Assembly (NCBI RefSeq): GCF_027579695.1
Contig: NC_083569.1
Coordinates: forward strand, 72,178,149 to 72,242,148
From: Neoarius graeffei
Lineage: Eukaryota; Chordata; Actinopteri; Siluriformes; Ariidae
DNA length: 64,000 nucleotides
Direction: 5' to 3'
A program made the translations under genes and the position numbers. The stretch's first letter is position 1. The number at the start of each line of letters is the position of its first letter. Shown here piece by piece: positions 55,405-64,000 of the stretch. The notes beneath the pieces are model-generated. The model saw only the letters and a list, made by a program, of their open reading frames with translations, ran no database searches and was not told the origin of the DNA.

Positions 55405-56344
55405 GTAGGTAGTTCTCATTACCTGAAATAACCTTTCTGTTTTGTTTTGAATGCAAACGTTTTCTTAACCTTACTTTAAAATTAAGAAATTAATACAATT
55501 AATGCAAGTTTGGTTTTACTGATGTTTGTTCATTAGCATAAGCAGCAAAAAATGGTGAAAAGTGTATGTGAAGATATGAATATTGAAACAATAAAAAATA
55601 ATATATCTAAATGTTATGTAACTGTAGACTTTTATTGCATTTAACAGGTTTCCTGCTTTATTTCATTTAATTTTTTGTCCATTTTAGCAATGCTTTGTGT
55701 TTGTTTCTTAATTTCTGTATTTTTACTGGTAATAATGAACACATCTTTCCCCTCTTCAGATCAGTATTTTATGTCGAAGGTCTTATGAAAGCTGTTTTCC
55801 TAATCCAACTCCAATCTTCACCGCCTTAAGACTAAACAAAGTAAATACGTGTGCAACTTTTTAAGTAATTGAACACCTCAATAAGGCACATTTAAACAAA
55901 TCAAGAGTCAACAGGAGTGCAAACATGCTAATAAAAACCAATGAGACTCTAATATAGAGGCCCTGCTGTAATTGATTGGAAAACACTATTTAATCAACAT
56001 GAACCCAAGGGAGATGCAAATGTTTTTGCACCCAATTATATGTTTTTGAACAAGTTATTTTTTACTCTTAGTAGATAAAGAGATACGGTTTATTAGAGAC
56101 TCCCTGTTCCCACTGGTCCAATCCCATGGACTGTACATGTTGTATTAGGTATCCTAAATTCACATGATATCACATTTATTTGCTTGAATACAACCATGCA
56201 AATTTCAGCATATAACATGGTGAAATTTGCCTTCACATTTTTTTCCCATATGTAATTACATATGAAGATACACTATTATCCAAAGGTTTGTGGAACCCTG
56301 ACCAATCACACCAATATGTGCTTGTTGAACATCCTATTATAAAT
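55405..56344. other. No recognisable feature
   Basis: AT-rich. CAATTATATG with GTTTTTGCACCC near 56020 hints at another decayed Tc1-like end, without a partner. Confidence 0.4.
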
Positions 56345-56660
56345 ACAATACCATCCACAATTATTGGCACCACTTATAAAGTAAAAAGGTTAGGAAAAAA
56401 TGCACCTTATGTTGAAGTATCTTCATCTCACATTGGAAAAATGAGAAAAACCCAACTTTTAATTCAAATAAATTAGAGGGCCGAGGGCTCTGGATGATCT
56501 GGAGAGATCGTGTAAAGAGGAATGGTCTCATATGCCCTGCTCTGTTTTCTCCAACTGAGAAGACTCAGTGCTGATTTACTGGCAAAGGGAGGTTGTACAA
56601 AGTATTAAATGCAGGGGTGCCAATAATAGTGGCACATGTGGGGTTTTTTTTGTTTGTTTT
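56345..56660 (+). mobile_element. Internally deleted Tc1-like element
   Basis: The left end ACAATTATTGGCACCACTTA and the right end GGTGCCAATAATAGTGGCAC are inverted. Just before the right end the sequence still encodes a Tc1 C-terminus-like segment ending GGTTGTACAAAGTAT (GGCTKY). The rest of the transposase is gone. Confidence 0.7.
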
Positions 56661-56689
56661 TTTAAATTCAATAGTTACATGTCAATCCT

Positions 56690-57173
56690 ATGACCGAGGT
56701 GCTGACCTCTTCTGTTCCTCGGACCTGCCTCATCCATCCTGATGCCCTACGTCTGGCTGGAGTCTCATCACATCACTCCTGTGGAGGACAGCCCCATATG
56801 GACAGATAAAAGTCACACTTGGAAGACGCTATGGACTCTTACAGTAATGCTTTTATGGCTGAGGACTACAGTTGACTTGCTAACTTTAGGACTCCAGTTG
56901 TCATGAGCAGTTTTGCACTCAAGTTTCCATCAATGAAGAGTTTATAACATCAACAAAACTGACTTCATGTTAAAACTGTTAAAAATGTTATAATCACGTT
57001 ATCTGTTATCACCCAAATGAGGATGGGTTCCCTTTTGAGTCTGGTTCCTCTTGAGGTTTCTTCCTCATGTCATCTGAGAGAGTTTTTCCTTGCCGCCGTC
57101 ACCACAGGATAGATTAGGGATAAATTAGCTCATGTTTAAAGTCATTAAAATTCTGTAAAGCTGCTTTGTGACA
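56690..57173 (+). repeat. Dispersed repeat (SINE-like), upstream part; continues at 59072-59122
   Basis: It includes GAGGATGGGTTCCCTTTTGA, GTTTCTTCCTCATGTCATCT, TTTTTCCTTGCCGCCGTC and TTCTGTAAAGCTGCTTTGTG. After the 57174-59060 insertion it resumes AATGTCTATTGTTAAAAGCG..AATAAACTTGACTTG at 59071-59122. A minus copy of its tail is at 42648-42860. Confidence 0.75.
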
Positions 57174-59060
57174 TATCAGGGTGGCACGGTGGTGTAGTGG
57201 TTAGCGCTGTCGCCTCACAGCAAGAAGGTCCTGGGTTCAAGCCCAGTGGCCAGTGAGGGCCTTTCTGTGTGGAGTTTGCATGTTCTCCCCGTGTCTACGT
57301 GGGTTTCCTCCGGGTGCTCCAGTTTCGCCCAAAGGCATGCAGGTTAGGTTAATTGGTGGCTCTAAATTGACCGTAGATGTGAGTGTGAATGGTTGTTTGT
57401 CTCTGTGTCAGCTCTGTGATAACCTGGTGACTTGTCCAGGATGTCTCACCCACAGATTAGATTAGATTAAACTTTATTGTCATGTCACAGGTACAAGGCA
57501 ACGAAATGCAGATTGCATCTAACCAGAAATGCATAGCAGTAAACAACATAAGTGTAATATGCAAATATAAATGTAGAGGAATTACAGGGTATGGAATGGT
57601 ATAATGATATGATAGATATTTACAGTCTGTACAAAAGTGCACTATGAATGAACTATAGTGCAATGGTATGATATAGATATTTGCAGTATATACAAAACAC
57701 GGGATGAATAAACAGTAGTGCAAATGGTGATAGTGCAGTGAAGTCAATTCAGTTTGTTCGGGGGGTTGGTGCGTGTGTGTGCGTGTGTGTGTGGAGGGGG
57801 GGACCGTGGGGGGGCAGAGTTCAGCAGAGAGACAGCTGAAGGAAAAAAAAACTGTTCCTGAACCTGGTGGTTTTGGTCCGAAGGCTCCTGTAGCACCTTC
57901 CAGAGGGCAGGAGAGTGAACAGTTTGTGTGCTGGTTGGCAGGAGTCTTTGTTGATGTTTATGGCTCTCCTGACACATTGCTTCCCATAGATGTCCTCAAC
58001 AGCAGGAAGTAAGGCTCCCACAACACGCTGGGCAATTTTCACCACCCTCTGCAGTGCCTTCTGGTCCGAGACAGAGCAATTCCCATACCAGACTGTAATA
58101 CAGTTGGTTAGGATGCTCTCGATGGTACAGCGGTAGAAGTTCACCAGGATGTCTGAAGAGAGGTGGTTTTTCTTCAGAGTCCTCAAGAAAAAGAGACGCT
58201 AGTGAGCCTTCTTGACCAAGTTGGAGTAGTTGGTTGTCCAGATGAGGTCCTGCGAGATGTGGATCCCCAGGAATTTGAAGCTGGTGACACACGCCACTGC
58301 TGCACCGTTGATGTGGATGGGTGTGTGTGTGTGTCAGCATTCCTCCTGAAGTCCATGATGAGCTCCTTGGTCTTATTGGTGTTGAGCAGCAGGTTGTTCT
58401 CACTGCACCACACAGCCAGGCAGCCCACCTCCTCTCTGTAAGCTGACTCATCGTTGTCCTTGATGAGGCCTATCACTGTGGTGTCATCCACAAACTTGAT
58501 GATGGTGTTAGTGTAATGTACAGGTCTGCAGTCATGAGTAAAAAGGGAGTAGAGGAACAGGCTCATCACACAGCCTTGTGGTACACCAGTGTTTAGGATG
58601 AGGGTGGAGGAGCAGTGATGGTCTAAACAAACATGTTGGGTCCTGTTGGTTAGAAAATCCAACAACCAGTTGCAGATGGGAGCACTAATGCCTAGATCTG
58701 TGAGTTTGGTGATGAGCTTAGAGGGGATGACAGTGTTAAATGCTGAACTGAAGTCTATGAACAGCATTCTGGCGTATGTGTTGCCATTGTCCAGATGTGA
58801 GAGGACAGACTGCAGTGCTATGGAGACTGCATCTTCTGTGCTCCTGTTCTTGCAGTAGGCAAATAGGTGGGGGTCCAGGGTGGGGGGAAGATAGGATTTG
58901 AGATGTGCTAGGACCAGCTGCTCTAAACACTTTGTAACGATGGGGGTGAGTGCTACTGGACGGTAGTTGTTGAGACATGCTGGAGTGTTGGTCAGTTGGG
59001 ATAGGCTCCAGCTTGCCTGCGACCCTGCACAGGATAACTGGCTATAGATAATGGATGGAT
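57174..59060 (+). mobile_element. Mermaid-type SINE split by a LINE
   Basis: Head and body 57180-57457; tail 58982-59060 (CAGTTGGGATAGGCTCCAGC to GGATGGAT). The SINE's TSD, GCTTTGTGACA, is at 57163-57173 and 59061-59071 and encloses the LINE too, so the LINE went into the SINE. Confidence 0.92.
57461..58981 (-). pseudogene. 5'-truncated non-LTR retrotransposon with reverse transcriptase
   Basis: Minus strand: [29 protein letters not shown], then [10 protein letters not shown] as the catalytic box at ~58490, followed after a frameshift near 58200 by FYRCTIESILTNCITVWYGN and LPAVEDIYGKQCVRRA. It ends ATGACAATAAAGTTTAATC with an (ATCTA)n-type tail at 57461. Strongly reminiscent of a very common fish L2/CR1-group LINE. 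One frameshift and 5' truncation make it inactive. Confidence 0.85.
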
Positions 59061-59209
59061 GCTTTGTGACAATGTCTATTGTTAAAAGCGCTATAAAAAT
59101 AAACTTGACTTGCCTTGATTTAAATAATACTTTCTTGATGATGGATTTGTTTTTCTTTGAATAAGTTTAATTCAATTAAAGGTTCTCTCTTTTTTTCCAG
59201 TGTGAGCTG

Positions 59210-59480
59210 GGCAGCATGGTGGCGTAAGTGGTTAGCATGGTTGCCTCACAGCAAGAAGGTTCTGGGTTTGAGCCCAGTGGCCAGCGGGGGCCTTTCTGTG
59301 TGGAGTTTGCATGTTCTCCCTGTGTATGTGTGAGTTTCCTCTGGGTGCTCTGGTTTCCCCCACAATCCAAAGACATGCGGTTAGGCTAATATGGGACAGC
59401 CTTGGGCTGAGGTGCCCTTGAGCGAGGCACCTAACTCCCAACTGCTCCCCGGGTGTCGTTCGCATGGCTGCCCATGCTAA
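59210..59480 (+). mobile_element. Composite SINE: Mermaid head with a different tail
   Basis: The Mermaid head and body to CAATCCAAAGACATGCGG, then GGGACAGCCTTGGGCTGAGG, TGCCCTTGAGCGAGGCACC, CAACTGCTCCCCGGG, GGCTGCCCATGC. The tail resembles that of the second tRNA-SINE (11442-12485: CACCTAACCCCCAGCTGCTC), suggesting a recombinant SINE lineage. Confidence 0.78.
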
Positions 59481-59643
59481 CAGCGTGAAACTGTTTTTTT
59501 TTTTCTATTATAGCAACAATTTATCGCTCATTATCATAATAGAGTAGAGTGAAGTTTTTCTGGTTACTTTGTAGCACTGGGCTTGGCGAGCTTGGGTCCA
59601 TCCTCTGCGCGCACACACACACACACAAAGACATACATACATA

Positions 59644-61188
59644 CAGTGGTGCTTGAAAGTTTGTGAATCCTTTAGAATTTTCTATATTTCTGCATAAATA
59701 TGACCTAAAACATCATCAGATTTTCACACAAGTCCTAAAAGTAGATAAAGAGAACCCAGTTAAACAAATGGGACAAAAATATTATACTTGGTCATTTATT
59801 TATTGAGAAAAATTATCCAATATTACATATCTGCGAGTGGGAAAAGTATGTGAACCTTTGCTTTCAGTATCTGGTGTGACCCCCTTGTGCAGCAATAACT
59901 GCAACTAAATGTTTGCGGTAACTGTTGATCAGTCCTGCACACAGGCTTGGAGGAGTTTTAGCCCATTCCTCCGTACAGAACAGCTTCAACTCTGGGATGT
60001 TGGTGGGTTTCCTCACATGAACTGCTCGCTTCAGGTCCTTCCACAACATTTCGATTGGATTAGGGTCAGGACTTTGACTTGGCCATTCCAAAACATTAAC
60101 TTTATTCTTCTTTAACCATTCTTTGGTAGAACGACTTGTGTGCTTAGGGTTGTTGTCTTGCTGCATGACCCACCTTCTCTAGAGATTCAGTTCATGGACA
60201 GATGTCCTGACATTTTCCTTTAGAATTCGCTGGTATAATTCAGAATTCATTGTTCCATCAATGATGGCAAGCCGTCCTGGCCAAGATGCAGCAAAACAGG
60301 CCCAAACCATGATACTACTACCACCATGTTTCACAGATGGGATAAGGTTCTTATGCTGGAATGCAGTGTTTTCCTTTCTCCAAACATAATGCTTCTCATT
60401 TAAACCAAAAAGTTCTATTTCAGTCTTATCTGTCCACAAAACATTTTTCCAATAGCCTTCTGGCTTGTCCATATGATCTTTAGCAAACTGCAGATGAGCA
60501 GCCATGTTCTTTTTGGAGAGCAGTGGCTTTCTCCTTGCAACCCTGCTATGCACGCCATTGTTGTTCAGTGTTCTCCTGATGGTGGACTCATGAACATTAG
60601 CCAATGTGAGAGAGGCCTTCAGTTGCTTAGAAGTGACCCTGGGGTCCTTTGTGACCTCGCCGACTATTACACGCCTTGCTCTTGGAGTGATCTTTGTAAC
60701 AATGGTCTTGAATTTCCTCCATTTGTACACAATCTGTCTGACTGTGGATTGGTGGAGTCCAAACTCTTTAGAGATGGTTTTGTAACCTTTTCCAGCCTGA
60801 TGAGCATCAACAACGCTTTTCCTGAGGTCCTCAGAAATCTCCTTTGTTCGTGCCATGATACACTTCCACAAACATGTCGTGAAGATCAGACTTTGATAGA
60901 TCCCTGTTCTTTAAATAAAACAGGGTGCCCAATCACACCTAATTGTTATCCCATTGATTGAAAACACCTGACTCTAATTTCACCTTCAAATTAACTGCTA
61001 ATCCTAGAGGTTCACATACTTTTGCCACCCACAGATATATAATACTGGATCATTTTCCTTAATATATAAATGACCAAGTGTAATATTTTTTGTCTCATTT
61101 GTTTAACTGGGTTCTCTTTATCTACTTTTAGGACTTGTGTGAAAATCTGATGATGTTTTCGGTCACAAACTTTCAAGCACCATCACTG
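59644..61188 (-). mobile_element. Tc1-like transposon, copy B
   Basis: Same family as 19287-20893. The left TIR is complete (CAGTGGTGCTTGAAAGTTTG). In the right TIR about 45 bp between GATGTTTTCGGTCA and CAAACTTTCAAGC are missing, so the termini no longer match. Confidence 0.9.
59864..60856 (-). pseudogene. Tc1 transposase, frameshifted
   Basis: ATG at 60856 (MARTKEISEDLRKSVVDA) runs open through the HTH, the first Asp (VLWTDKTEIELFG, Glu of DE-K changed), GGSSIMVWACFAASWPG and HELNL to a stop near 60178. A shifted frame continues VMQQDNNPKHTSRS (second Asp) and NPIEMLWKDL (Glu) to GGHTRY and TGA at 59864. A short deletion near residue 53 removes the GQPTK-type hinge. Less damaged than copy A: start, stop and catalytic Glu are intact. 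Confidence 0.9.
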
Positions 61189-61407
61189 CTTGAGATGTAA
61201 CAAAATTTGGACAAAAAAACCCACAGGGTTCCTAGGACTTGCAGAGTATTGCAGAAGGTTATAGTTTTAAAACCAGCTAAGAACATTTTAAGCAGTGATA
61301 AATGAAAAGGGTGATATGCTCAGGATGTGGATTCTGCCACAGTTTGAGGCTGCTGGTGTTGTCCATGACAGTATGCTGTGATGGGATATTGGGAATCAGG
61401 AGCGCTT

Positions 61408-62430
61408 TTTTTTTTAACAATCTTTATTAGTAAAATGGAGTATACACACAAATGAGTACAGTAAGTACATATTATAAGTGTATACAACATTAATACAGAA
61501 ACATACATTCATCATAAACATAAACACGCCAGGGGTCACAGCAAAACAGAAAGGAAAAAAAGAAAAAAAAACTTATTCAATGAATATATTGTAAAGCTTA
61601 CAAAGATCGTATGTTTTAACAGCTTTTTTATTTTCACAATCAGATATTGAGGAGACATATTGTTTCACATATGCAGACAGTTCCAGAAAATTTGGTTTCT
61701 TGCCTGAGAATTTAGATTTGTGTATGTAAAACTTAGTCAAAATAATAAGCAAATTAATCAGATAAAACTGTGAATTTAATTTCTTATCAAATTCAGTGTA
61801 GCCAAACAAGACATTTTTCCAGCATAAATTAAACTGAGGGTAAATACGATCACTGATGAAGCGTGTCAGTTTGCCCCAAAGTTGTCTGGTGTGTGGGCAA
61901 AGCCAAAATAAATGGACCAAGGTTTCGTTAACAGAGTCACAGTGGGTACATCAATGTCTTTCTTGAGCCTCTGTATATACTGATTAGTTGGATAAAACCT
62001 ATGGAGCATCTTGAAGGATATCTCTTTGACCTTGTTAGTTAACAAAAACTTGTGAGGTAATAACCAGACTTTTTCCCAATTAATATCTCCGACAAAGGTA
62101 GACCAATAGGATATGGCAGAAGGTGTACTCACAATGTCCTGTTGAAATAGTCGACGAATAAATTTATTCCTATTTTTGTTATTACATGTGAGACAAGCTT
62201 TCCCAACGGCGGTTTCAGTTACTGTTAGTGATATGGGCAAATTGCTGTGTACAATAGGATTTTTAAAAAGTGAGATGATGCCCGAAGGCACAGCATCAAA
62301 AACAATAGAAAAATCCTTGGGAGTAACAGGAAATCCATAACGTTGCATAAATTCACCATAACTATAAAGACGCCCATGATGGTCAAACAACTGGCTCAGT
62401 AGAATAATATTGTTATAAACCACTGTTGAA
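61408..62430 (-). pseudogene. L1-type LINE, 3' end with poly(A)
   Basis: The minus strand from ~62423 encodes DINWEKVWLLPHKFLLTNKVKE, ISFKMLHRFYPTN, then after a frameshift ETLVHLFWLCPHTRQLWGKL (the region of the C-terminal zinc-binding motif of L1/Tx1 reverse transcriptase ORF2) and a tail to IFIE near 61573. The 3' end is a poly(A) (T run at 61407-61417 on the plus strand). 5'-truncated; no catalytic domain. Confidence 0.82.
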
Positions 62431-62670
62431 AGAAAATAGATTTGTTTTTATACAACCCCGATTCCAAAAAAGTTGGGACAAAGTACAAATTGTAAATAAA
62501 AACAGAATGCAATGATGTGGAAGTTTCAAAATTCCATATTTTATTCAGAATAGAACATAGATGGCATATCAAATGTTTAAACTGAGAAAATGTATAATTT
62601 AAAGAGAAAAATTAGGTGATTTTACATTTCATGACAACAACACGTCAAAAAAGTTGGGACAAGGCTATGT

Positions 62671-63693
62671 TTACCACTGTGAGACATCCACTTTTCTCTT
62701 TACAACAGTCTGTAAATGTCTGGGGACTGAGGAGACAAGTTGCTCAAGTTTAGGGATAGGAATGTTAACCCATTCTTGTCTAATGTAGGATTCTAGTTGC
62801 TCAACTGTCTTAGGTCTTTTTTGTCGTATCTTCCATTTTATGATGCGCCAAATGTTTTCTATGGGTGAAAGATCTGGACTGCAGGCTGGCCAGTTCAGTA
62901 CCCAGACCCTTCTTCTACGCAGCCATGATGCTGTAATTGATGCAGTATGTGGTTTGGCATTGTCATGTTGAAAAATGCAAGGTCTTCCCTGAAAGAAACG
63001 TCGTCTGGATGGAAGCATATGTTGCTCTAGAACCTGGATATACCTTTCAGCATTGATGGTGTCTTTCCAGATGTGTAAGCTGCCCATGCCACACGCACTA
63101 ATGCAACTCCATACCATCAGAGATGCAGGCTTCTGAACTGAGCGCTGATAACAACTTGGGTCGTCCTTCTCCTCTTTAGTCCGAATGACACGGCGTCCCT
63201 GATTTCCATAAAGAACTTCAAATTTTGATTCGTCTGACCACAGAACAGTTTTCCACTTTGCCACAGTCCATTTTAAATGAGCCTTGTCCCAGAGAAGACG
63301 TCTGCGCTTCTGGATCATGTTTAGATACGGCTTCTTCTTTGAACTATAGAGTTTTAGCTGGCAACGGCGGATGGCACGGTGAATTGTGTTCACAGATAAT
63401 GTTCTCTGGAAATATTCCTGAGCCCATTTTGTGATTTCCAATACAGAAGCATGCCTGCATGTGATGCAGTGCCGTCTAAGGGCCCGAAGATCACGGGCAC
63501 CCAGTATGGTTTTCCGGCCTTGACCCTTACGCACAGAGATTCTTCCAGATTCTCTGAATCTTTTGATGATATTATGCACTGTAGATGATGATATGTTCAA
63601 ACTCTTTGCAATTTTACACTGTCGAACTCCTTTCTGATATTGCTCCACTATTTGTGGGCGCAGAATTAGGGGGATTGGTGATCCTCTTCCCAT
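62671..63693 (-). CDS. Tc1-type DD34E transposase, full length
   Basis: 340 aa from [14 protein letters not shown] to KVDVSQW. Two N-terminal helix-turn-helix regions ([20 protein letters not shown] at 15-34; [10 protein letters not shown] at 101-110), GRK hinge near 59-62. Catalytic D154 ([10 protein letters not shown]), D244 ([10 protein letters not shown]) and E279 (DLSPIENIW), 34 residues apart. No stops or frameshifts. It would cut and paste the element at TA sites. The frame is open 18 codons further upstream (Met at 63747), but TATAAAAA at 63738-63731 lies within that extension, which argues for the inner Met. Confidence 0.94.
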   Translation of the reverse strand: MGRGSPIPLILRPQIVEQYQKGVRQCKIAKSLNISSSTVHNIIKRFRESGRISVRKGQGRKTILGARDLRALRRHCITCRHASVLEITKWAQEYFQRTLSVNTIHRAIRRCQLKLYSSKKKPYLNMIQKRRRLLWDKAHLKWTVAKWKTVLWSDESKFEVLYGNQGRRVIRTKEEKDDPSCYQRSVQKPASLMVWSCISACGMGSLHIWKDTINAERYIQVLEQHMLPSRRRFFQGRPCIFQHDNAKPHTASITASWLRRRRVWVLNWPACSPDLSPIENIWRIIKWKIRQKRPKTVEQLESYIRQEWVNIPIPKLEQLVSSVPRHLQTVVKRKVDVSQW

Positions 63694-63730
63694 CTTTACT
63701 TCTGAGAGCCGCTGCCACTCCAAGATGCTC

Positions 63731-63738
63731 TTTTTATA
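63731..63738 (-). promoter_or_regulatory. TATA box of the Tc1 transposase gene
   Basis: Minus strand TATAAAAA, about 38 nt upstream of the start codon at 63693, giving a very short 5' leader. Confidence 0.55.
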
Positions 63739-64000
63739 CCCAGTCATGTTAATGACCTATTGCCAATTGACCTAATGAGTTGCAATTTGGTCCTCCAGCT
63801 GTTCCTTTTTTGTACCTTTAACTTTTCCAGCCTCTTATTGCCCCTGTCCCAACTTTTTTGAGATGTGTTGCTGTCATGAAATTTCAAATGAGCCAATATT
63901 TGGCATGAAATTTCAAAATGTCTCACTTTCGACATTTGATATGTTGTCTATGTTCTCCTGTGAATACAATATCAGTTTTTGAGATTTGTAAATTATTGCA

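Larger units (their letters stand above)
62453..64000 (-). mobile_element. Tc1-like transposon with intact transposase; right end beyond the window
   Basis: The left TIR, CAACCCCGATTCCAAAAAAG, follows TA (62451-62452) and includes GTTGGGACAAAGTAC. The right TIR is under way at the window edge (GTCCCAACTTTTTTGAGATG, then ATGAAATTTCAAAATGTC mirroring the left interior). The transposase frame is open throughout, so this is the best candidate for an autonomous element here. Confidence 0.93.

Overview
This 64 kb window reads as vertebrate, almost certainly teleost fish, genomic DNA. It is AT-rich, with spliced genes, TATA/CRE and AATAAA signals and microsatellites. It is saturated with repeats typical of fish: Mermaid/DANA-type tRNA-derived SINEs, several Tc1-like families with fish-type long terminal inverted repeats (TIRs), hAT and PIF/Harbinger-type elements, TTAA-flanked Kolobok-like elements, Penelope-like repeats and truncated LINEs. 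An otophysan (for example catfish) is plausible from the SINE type, but that is only a guess.

Only two loci look like host genes. Both encode small C3HC4 RING proteins, presumably E3 ubiquitin ligases. The first lies on the minus strand at 38,564-36,516: two exons, 147 aa, with a TATA box, a perfect CRE upstream and a 59-nt last coding exon. The second lies on the plus strand at 51,849-52,460: 203 aa, with an N-terminal RING and a C-terminal membrane anchor, RNF183/RNF223-like. Nearly everything else is mobile DNA or sequence in which I recognise nothing.

Layout: 1-4 kb, a GC-rich DNA element and a LINE split by a SINE; 4.7-6.5 kb, a TTAA element with a THAP exon and a hAT-like element at its edge; 8.2-10.9 kb, a Tc1 element containing a SINE and a TTAA element with a P2X7-tail-like exon; 11.4-12.5 kb, a Harbinger-type element in a SINE; 12.7-17.3 kb, a hAT, a 640-bp foldback with a hidden exon, MITEs and another TTAA element; 19.3-20.9, 25.9-27.5, 40.2-41.8 and 59.6-61.2 kb, four broken Tc1 elements; 24.5-25.2 kb, a Penelope-like composite; 30.8-31.9 kb, a TIR element carrying inward-facing 5' exons of a SWIM/YqaJ-type gene and a THAP gene; 33.8-35.3 kb, a hAT with a Tc1-type MITE inside; 36.5-38.7 kb, RING gene 1 with an element-filled intron; 49.4-51.5 kb, a hAT with a perfect 8-bp target-site duplication (TSD); 51.8-52.6 kb, RING gene 2; 56.7-59.1 kb, a LINE inside a SINE inside another repeat; 61.4-62.4 kb, an L1-type LINE 3' end; 62.45 kb to the window end, a Tc1 element with an intact 340-aa transposase.

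The most unusual signal is a set of short non-autonomous elements whose ends retain first exons, with splice donors, of different genes: THAP, P2X7-tail-like, SWIM/YqaJ-like, and a small basic protein. These look like decayed ends of larger multi-gene DNA transposons.
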